Assembly: GCA_903906615.1 (NCBI GenBank)
Contig: CAIVKT010000703.1
Location: 1-10,916, forward strand
Origin: an uncultured Bacteroidota bacterium
GTDB taxonomy: Bacteria > Bacteroidota > Bacteroidia > Chitinophagales > Chitinophagaceae
DNA length: 10,916 bases
Reading direction: 5' to 3'
A program made the translations under genes and the position numbers. Below, piece by piece: positions 6,682 to 10,916 of the stretch. The notes under the pieces were generated by a model. That model was not told the DNA's origin. It was given only the letters and a program-made list of their open reading frames with translations, and did not search any database. Position 1 is the stretch's first letter. The number at the start of each line of letters is the position of its first letter.

Positions 6682-7817
6682 AATACTTCCTGCAACCTTT
6701 CTTCGAGCAGGTTGCCACGGAGGTCGTGGCCTATTATTTTGCCATCAGGGCCTACAAGGAAGTTGGACGGGATAGCCTGCACGCCATATGCTGCGGCTGC
6801 GGGCGAAGACCAACCTTTAAGGTCGCTCACCTGTGTCCATGCCAGGTGATCATCAGTTATGGCCTTTTGCCATTTATCCTTTTCATTGTCCAGCGACACA
6901 CCGAGGATGGTGAAATTCTTGTTCTTAAAGCGCTCGAAGGCAGCTACAACATTAGGGTTCTCGCCACGGCACGGGCCGCACCAGGAGGCCCAGAAATCAA
7001 CCAGCACATACTTGCCTTTTAAAGAAGACAGGGTAACCACATTGCCGTTCGCATCGGGCAGACTGATCTCCGGAGCGGCCATGCCTTCTGTTGCGGCCTG
7101 TGATTTATGTGCCTGCGACCTTTGCTTAATGGCAGCCATTGCATTGGTGTAATATTCATTAAAGTCCTTCGACATGCGCGTACCGGGAAAGCGGCGTACT
7201 ATACTTTGTGTAAGCGCCTGCAGGTAATAATGCTCAGTATTAGGATTGAGTATGCGCGCTGCAAATATGGCATTGGGTTCGTAGCGGGTAGTATCCGCAT
7301 AGCGCTCTACAAACTGTGTGAAGTTCAACTTCATATCCTGGAAATCGTTCTTGGCAACAGTAAGCATGGAGTCATTGCCTTTTGATCTCAATGTGTCCAG
7401 TACCACGCTCATAGAATTAAAATCGGCGAGGTGCTTGCGTATGGCCACTACAAAATTCTTAAGGTCTTGCGAGGGTGCTGAGCCTGCGACTGTGTAGTTT
7501 TCAAGGTGGTCCCAGCTGCCTTCAATCTTGATATTGGTATTGTCGACAGAGAGGAGGATATATTTATTAGGGAAGAAATGCAGGCGGTACAGGCCCGGCT
7601 CAGGGGCAATGCCCGATATTTCAAAATGTCCGTCCGATTTGGATCGCTCGGAATCCACTATGGTGATCGCGTCATTGGCGCTTAATTGCTCCAATATAAC
7701 GGTTTGCTCCGGCATGCCATTGATATTCCCTATAACACTGAACCTGCGGCTGTTGCTGCCACAGGAATAGAGTCCGGTCAATGTGATAAAAATAAAGAGT
7801 AAATGTTTTGATCTCAT
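6660..7817 (-). CDS. TlpA/ResA-like thiol-disulfide oxidoreductase lipoprotein with DUF4369-like domain
   Basis: Predicted membrane-anchored lipoprotein of 385 aa that reduces or isomerises disulfides outside the cytoplasm. Residues 1-18 form a lipoprotein signal (MRSKHLLFIFITLTGLYS) with the lipidated Cys19 in LYSC. About 26-111 resembles DUF4369 (FSVIGNINGMPEQTVILEQL through GLYRLHFF), a domain typical of Bacteroidota TlpA proteins. A helical linker follows, then a thioredoxin/AhpC-like domain from about 246 with the CGPC active site (Cys280, Cys283) in FWASWCGPCRGENP and the cis-proline at AIPSNFLV (Pro350). An upstream in-frame ATG at 7919 would add 34 residues ahead of the signal peptide; I reject it in favour of the start at 7817. 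Convergent with hemL. Some relatives (ResA, CcmG) serve cytochrome c maturation, which uses heme, but nothing here proves that role. Confidence 0.88.
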   Translation of the reverse strand: MRSKHLLFIFITLTGLYSCGSNSRRFSVIGNINGMPEQTVILEQLSANDAITIVDSERSKSDGHFEISGIAPEPGLYRLHFFPNKYILLSVDNTNIKIEGSWDHLENYTVAGSAPSQDLKNFVVAIRKHLADFNSMSVVLDTLRSKGNDSMLTVAKNDFQDMKLNFTQFVERYADTTRYEPNAIFAARILNPNTEHYYLQALTQSIVRRFPGTRMSKDFNEYYTNAMAAIKQRSQAHKSQAATEGMAAPEISLPDANGNVVTLSSLKGKYVLVDFWASWCGPCRGENPNVVAAFERFKNKNFTILGVSLDNEKDKWQKAITDDHLAWTQVSDLKGWSSPAAAAYGVQAIPSNFLVGPDGKIIGHDLRGNLLEERLQEVLKTATPQ

Positions 7818-7850
7818 CCAGGGAATTTTTATCGAATGCCTATAAGCGCC

Positions 7851-7858
7851 CAAAAATA
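7851..7858 (-). promoter_or_regulatory. Bacteroidota -7-like element for the TlpA-like gene
   Basis: On the minus strand this reads TATTTTTG, an exact match to the Bacteroidota -7 consensus TAnnTTTG, 33 nt upstream of the ATG at 7817; this would leave a leader of roughly 25-30 nt. The only TTG candidates for the -33 element are too close (13-nt and 6-nt spacers), so the promoter call stays tentative. Confidence 0.33.
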
Positions 7859-7937
7859 ATAAGTCAAACGTCAAGAAATGCCTAAAATTTGTGCTGTGAA
7901 CGAAAAACCACATTATCATATTTTTAAATAAATATGA

Positions 7938-7955
7938 AAAAATGGCACCATTTTT
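7938..7955. promoter_or_regulatory. Perfect 18-bp palindrome in the divergent spacer
   Basis: AAAAATGG and its exact complement CCATTTTT flank a central CA, giving an 8+8 dyad in the 176-nt region between the divergent genes starting at 7817 and 7994. This is a plausible operator for a dimeric regulator. As RNA it forms an A/U-rich hairpin; on the minus strand it is followed by T residues like a weak terminator, but no gene reads into it from that side. The rest of the spacer is A/T-rich with no other recognisable element. Confidence 0.4.
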
Positions 7956-7993
7956 GCCTTACAAGGGTGATATACCTTCTTAAAACATACTTT

Positions 7994-8470
7994 ATGAAAC
8001 ATACCACCCGCAACTTTTTATATGCCCTGCTGGCCGCAACAGCTATTTACGGCTGCTCCAAAAGCAATAATTACACTGCCACAGACCATACTACAGGTAT
8101 TGCAGGAAAGGTGCGCAGATGGAGCGGCACCACATCAGGTTATGTGAAAACAGATACCGTGATCATGCCCGACACAAATACGGTCAATTGGGCAACCTTT
8201 TTCAACTGGACCATATCAGATAGTTTCTTTGCTGTAATGGAGGTGAATGGCTTCCAGGTAAGTGTATTTGGGACACCGTTCAATTATTTTACGACAGACT
8301 CCGTAAATCAGGTGATCATTTTTGACACTACATTGTCAGGCTCGGCAAAGAGCATACTCACCTATTATTATAACAGGGACAGAATGACGTGCGAATATCA
8401 CCAGGTGACAGGTTATAGCAACTGGGCTAAACAGAATTACCAGGTTAACTACTTACTGCATACCGATTAG
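7994..8470 (+). CDS. Small predicted lipoprotein, function unknown
   Basis: A 158-aa protein I do not recognise. The N-terminus MKHTTRNFLYALLAATAIYG followed by Cys21 is a lipoprotein signal (lipobox IYGC), so it should be anchored to a membrane, likely facing the periplasm or cell surface. The mature part, rich in Thr, Tyr, Asn and Asp, looks all-beta (alternating hydrophobic stretches such as SFFAVMEVNGFQVSVFG and NQVIIFDTTLSG). It has one further cysteine and no catalytic motif. An in-frame ATG at 7934 would add 20 residues before the signal; I prefer the start at 7994 because it puts the basic MKHTTR head directly before the hydrophobic core. Divergent from the TlpA-like gene and possibly sharing its control region. 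It could be a sensor or scaffold lipoprotein, but nothing decides this. Confidence 0.75.
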   Translation: MKHTTRNFLYALLAATAIYGCSKSNNYTATDHTTGIAGKVRRWSGTTSGYVKTDTVIMPDTNTVNWATFFNWTISDSFFAVMEVNGFQVSVFGTPFNYFTTDSVNQVIIFDTTLSGSAKSILTYYYNRDRMTCEYHQVTGYSNWAKQNYQVNYLLHTD

Positions 8471-8528
8471 GGACGCATCTTATAATCGTCAAAGAGTTTT
8501 TCTGAAAATATTTTAATATTATGAGAAA

Positions 8529-8561
8529 TTGTTAAATTTTTTTTAACTAATTTTATATTTC
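8529..8561 (+). promoter_or_regulatory. Possible Bacteroidota-type promoter for the cysteine-rich secreted protein gene
   Basis: TTG at 8529-8531 and TATATTTC at 8554-8561 (7 of 8 matches to TAnnTTTG) are separated by 22 nt, within the range tolerated for Bacteroidota promoters. The start codon at 8578 is 16 nt further on, so the leader would be very short. A 6-bp inverted repeat, GTTAAA (8531-8536) and TTTAAC (8542-8547), lies in the spacer. The region is extremely A/T-rich, so chance matches are likely. Confidence 0.28.
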
Positions 8562-8577
8562 ACCAAAACAATGATTT

Positions 8578-9111
8578 ATGAAAAAGATTTTATTGTTCGC
8601 AGGATTATTTTTGTTTGTGCAAGGCGTATTTGCACAAACAGCAGGGCTTAAGATTATTAATCACAGTACCACATGCACAGTATTTGCAAACGTTTATGCT
8701 ATAGATGCTAATCTAGGTAATCCACATGGATGCGATATAAGAGTTTGTTTAGCTATTCCTCCTTCGACTACTTATACTTATGCAGACCCTACTTACATTC
8801 TTCCGTTTTCTGACTTTTGTACGATGAATACTGCATTTACGCCCGCTTTACTTCATACAGAAATCTACACTACTTCTACCCCAAACTGGAATTGGACAGA
8901 TTGTGAGTTCCAGTACTCTTGCGGAGACTGCGGAACAGGTGGTGCAGTAAGCGAAACTTATCCAAGTGGTACCGCAGCCTGCGCGACCAATTGTGTTGGT
9001 ACAGGTTCCGAATCATGGTTGCCCAACACCTGTAGCCCACCAGTGGTGAAGGCAGTATGGTCATCACCCGGCAATTGTGTGATGAATAATGTTCAAATTG
9101 ATTTTTATTAA
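8578..9111 (+). CDS. Cysteine-rich secreted protein, function unknown
   Basis: A 177-aa protein with a clear Sec signal peptide (MKKILLFAGLFLFVQGVFA, probable cleavage between Ala19 and Gln20). The mature chain has eleven cysteines (33, 52, 57, 81, 109, 115, 118, 135, 139, 152, 167) including a YSCGDCGTGG cluster and CATNC, which suggests a compact disulfide-bonded fold rather than a metal-binding domain. It opens with LKIINHSTTCTVFANVYAID, reminiscent of a beta-sandwich edge strand. There is no lipobox and no T9SS C-terminal domain, so it may stay periplasmic or leave by another route. The ATG at 8571 is out of frame. It is followed by a strong terminator, so it probably forms its own transcription unit. 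Its DNA is AT-richer than the hem genes. I cannot assign a family. Confidence 0.8.
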   Translation: MKKILLFAGLFLFVQGVFAQTAGLKIINHSTTCTVFANVYAIDANLGNPHGCDIRVCLAIPPSTTYTYADPTYILPFSDFCTMNTAFTPALLHTEIYTTSTPNWNWTDCEFQYSCGDCGTGGAVSETYPSGTAACATNCVGTGSESWLPNTCSPPVVKAVWSSPGNCVMNNVQIDFY

Positions 9112-9118
9112 TAAAGAT

Positions 9119-9151
9119 AATAGCCGGTATCATTTTGAGCCGGCTATTTTT
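9119..9151 (+). terminator. Intrinsic terminator after the cysteine-rich protein gene
   Basis: AATAGCCGG (9119-9127) is exactly complementary to CCGGCTATT (9140-9148), giving a 9-bp stem with a 12-nt loop, followed by a T-rich run (9147-9166). It starts 8 nt after the stop codon at 9109-9111. This is the only textbook rho-independent terminator in the window, and it separates this gene from the next one downstream. Confidence 0.88.
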
Positions 9152-9176
9152 ATTTTTTATTTTTTAAATAATAAAC

Positions 9177-10916
9177 ATGTTCCAGCCGTCATTTTTTCGC
9201 ATCGCATCAATTTTTCTTGTATTTTTTTTTCTTTGCAGTAATTTTACTGAAATAAATGCACAGATCATATCGACTTATGCAGGTACAGGCAGTCTTGGTA
9301 GTAGTGGCGACGGTGGACCTGCCACAGCAGCTACCTTTCACTTTATTAGCGGCACGGCGGCCGATAGCAAAGGACAAATTTATATTACCGGGCAATTTGA
9401 TCCCCGGATCCGTAAAGTAGATGCCGCCGGTCTCATAACTACAATCGCAGGTACGGGAGCGGCGGGTTTTAGTGGTGATGGTGGGCCCGCAACGGCTGCT
9501 GAAATTGGCATACCTTCTAATATTATAGCAGATAAAAATGGCAATTTATACTTCCCGGATATTTCTTATTCCCGTATCCGCAAGGTGGATACATTTGGGA
9601 TAATTACAACGATAGCAGGTAATGGCATTACCAATAACACTGGCGATGGTGGTCAGGCTACTGCAGCTACAATAAATACACCTTGTATTGCAGTTGACAC
9701 AGCGGGTAATATTTATTTTTCTTGTGATGGCCGTCCTGGAGATTCAGACCGTTATTCGATTCGCAAAATAAATACAGACGGTATTATTATGAAAATTGCC
9801 GGCAATGGTGCAGGAGGTTATAGTGGTGACGGCGGCCCTGCTACTGCCGCTAGTATGATTCCTGTAGCATTGGATGTAGATAAAGCAGGCAATATTTATT
9901 TTGGCGATAGTTACCGTATCAGGAAAATTGATTGTGTTACGGGCATCATAACTACTGTGTGTGGCACTGGCATTGCTGGCTATAGCGGAGATGGCGGCCC
10001 TGCCACCGCAGCGCAGATAGGCCTTTTCATATTAGATGTAAGGGTGGATGACGCACACAATATATACTTAGCAGATCATAGTTATAACGTGATCAGGAAG
10101 ATAGACCGCTTGGGCCGTATCAGCACCATAGCAGGCACTGGTACAGCGGGCTATACAGGCGATGGCGGTCCTGCCACGGCAGCTACCATCAGTTACCCGT
10201 GCCAGATAGCCAAGTATGGCGGCGGCAATATCTTTTTTGCCGATGCCAATAATAATGTGATCCGTATGATAACCGATACCAACCATGCGGTATATTTCAC
10301 GGGCGGTCATTCGCTGCTGTTCAGGGTATGCACGGCATCGGTATCTGTAGATTCTCTGCTGCAGGCCACAGATGCCGATACGGATAATATAGACAGCTGG
10401 CTGCCTGTAGGCACACCACTGCACGGCACTGTTGCCGCCACTTACTATGCCTACACTACAGGTGGCAGCCTCACGCCATCGGGTCTTACCTATACACCTA
10501 ATCCCGGCTATATTGGTTTTGATACCTTCAGGGTGAGCGTTACCGATGGTTATTCTACGGATACTACGATCATCTATGTGCGCATAGATACTTCGCTGCC
10601 CTATGCAGGGGTTATAACCGGAACCGACAGCCTATGTGTGGGTCATACTCTGACACTTACCGATACTACTGCCATAGGTGCCTGGAGTGGCTGGGCTGCA
10701 GGCAATGCCAATGCCAGGATATCCGCAGGTACAGTAACCGGGGCAACGGCGGGCACCGACACCATTTATTATATAGAAAGCAACGGTTGCGGCATAGATA
10801 CAGCGCGCTATGGCTTGACGATAAAAAACTGTGTAAATGCAGTGCCTGTAGCCCCCTCTGTAAGTTCAATAAGCGTTTGGCCAAACCCTGCCGGCAACAC
10901 ACTCACTATAGAGGCC
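9177..10916 (+). CDS. Secreted NHL-repeat / Ig-like protein with T9SS sorting domain, cut by window end
   Basis: The frame stays open for 580 codons to the last base, so the 3' end is missing. Residues 1-28 are a signal peptide (hydrophobic IASIFLVFFFLC, cleavage probably after EINA). Residues about 30-366 hold six repeats of 54-61 aa, each with a (S/T)GDGGxATAA motif (GDGG at 44, 100, 156, 217, 271 and 328) and most with a strand of the type GNIYF...RIRKID, as in NHL beta-propellers: a likely six-bladed propeller. About 375-470 looks like a cadherin/Ig-like domain (ATDADTDN to YIGFDTFRVSVTDG), 474-550 a second Ig/PKD-like domain (GVITGTDSLCVGHTLTLTD). The final ISVWPNPAGNTLTIEA starts a T9SS type A sorting domain, so export to the cell surface or medium is expected. 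The ATG at 9177 is right after the terminator. Ligand or substrate unknown; an adhesive or binding role is inferred from architecture. Confidence 0.87.
   Translation, partial: MFQPSFFRIASIFLVFFFLCSNFTEINAQIISTYAGTGSLGSSGDGGPATAATFHFISGTAADSKGQIYITGQFDPRIRKVDAAGLITTIAGTGAAGFSGDGGPATAAEIGIPSNIIADKNGNLYFPDISYSRIRKVDTFGIITTIAGNGITNNTGDGGQATAATINTPCIAVDTAGNIYFSCDGRPGDSDRYSIRKINTDGIIMKIAGNGAGGYSGDGGPATAASMIPVALDVDKAGNIYFGDSYRIRKIDCVTGIITTVCGTGIAGYSGDGGPATAAQIGLFILDVRVDDAHNIYLADHSYNVIRKIDRLGRISTIAGTGTAGYTGDGGPATAATISYPCQIAKYGGGNIFFADANNNVIRMITDTNHAVYFTGGHSLLFRVCTASVSVDSLLQATDADTDNIDSWLPVGTPLHGTVAATYYAYTTGGSLTPSGLTYTPNPGYIGFDTFRVSVTDGYSTDTTIIYVRIDTSLPYAGVITGTDSLCVGHTLTLTDTTAIGAWSGWAAGNANARISAGTVTGATAGTDTIYYIESNGCGIDTARYGLTIKNCVNAVPVAPSVSSISVWPNPAGNTLTIEA

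Noticed and set aside
7818..7919. Longer start for the TlpA-like protein (adding 34 residues)
   Set aside because: The extension would bury the lipoprotein signal and would begin before the TAnnTTTG-like element at 7851-7858.
10068..10424. 118-aa minus-strand open frame opposite the NHL-repeat gene
   Set aside because: It lies against the coding strand of a continuous 580-codon protein with clear repeats, and its translation shows no recognisable feature.

Overview
The window comes from a member of the Bacteroidota, most likely the Chitinophagales (family not certain). Four things point there: a truncated C-terminal sequence that looks like a type IX secretion (T9SS) type A sorting domain, a lipoprotein pairing a DUF4369-like domain with a TlpA-type thioredoxin, almost no Shine-Dalgarno sequences, and heavy use of ATA for isoleucine in the hem genes. 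About 82 percent of the window was assigned to plausible genes. I found no rRNA, tRNA, CRISPR array, insertion sequence or defence/phage cassette.

Region 1 (1-6648, + strand) is a heme biosynthesis operon: the tail of an upstream gene (possibly hemA), then hemC, hemD, hemE, hemF, a small HEAT-repeat-like gene, hemB and hemL. With hemA upstream, the set would run from glutamyl-tRNA to protoporphyrinogen IX: HemA/HemL make 5-aminolevulinate, HemB makes porphobilinogen, HemC and HemD make uroporphyrinogen III, HemE makes coproporphyrinogen III, and HemF, an O2-dependent oxidase, makes protoporphyrinogen IX. The last two steps (protoporphyrinogen oxidase and ferrochelatase) are not in the window. 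HemB is the Mg2+-type enzyme without the zinc cysteines. hemC-hemD-hemE are tightly packed. The later junctions have spacers of about 40-70 nt that carry unusual short-period repeats: a 7-nt period before hemF, and an 8-nt period of five units directly after both hemF and hemB. The HEAT-like gene is AT-richer than its neighbours and looks like a later arrival.

Region 2 (6660-7817, - strand) is a lipoprotein thiol-disulfide oxidoreductase gene, convergent with hemL with 11 nt between the stop codons.

Region 3 (7994-10916, + strand) is a run of exported-protein genes of mostly unknown role: a small lipoprotein, a cysteine-rich secreted protein followed by a clear intrinsic terminator, and a large NHL-repeat/Ig-like protein that is cut by the window end just as its T9SS sorting signal begins. 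The divergent spacer 7818-7993 holds a perfect 18-bp palindrome.

I see no convincing new multi-gene system. The observations most worth following are the periodic repeats in the operon spacers and the foreign-looking HEAT gene inside the heme operon.
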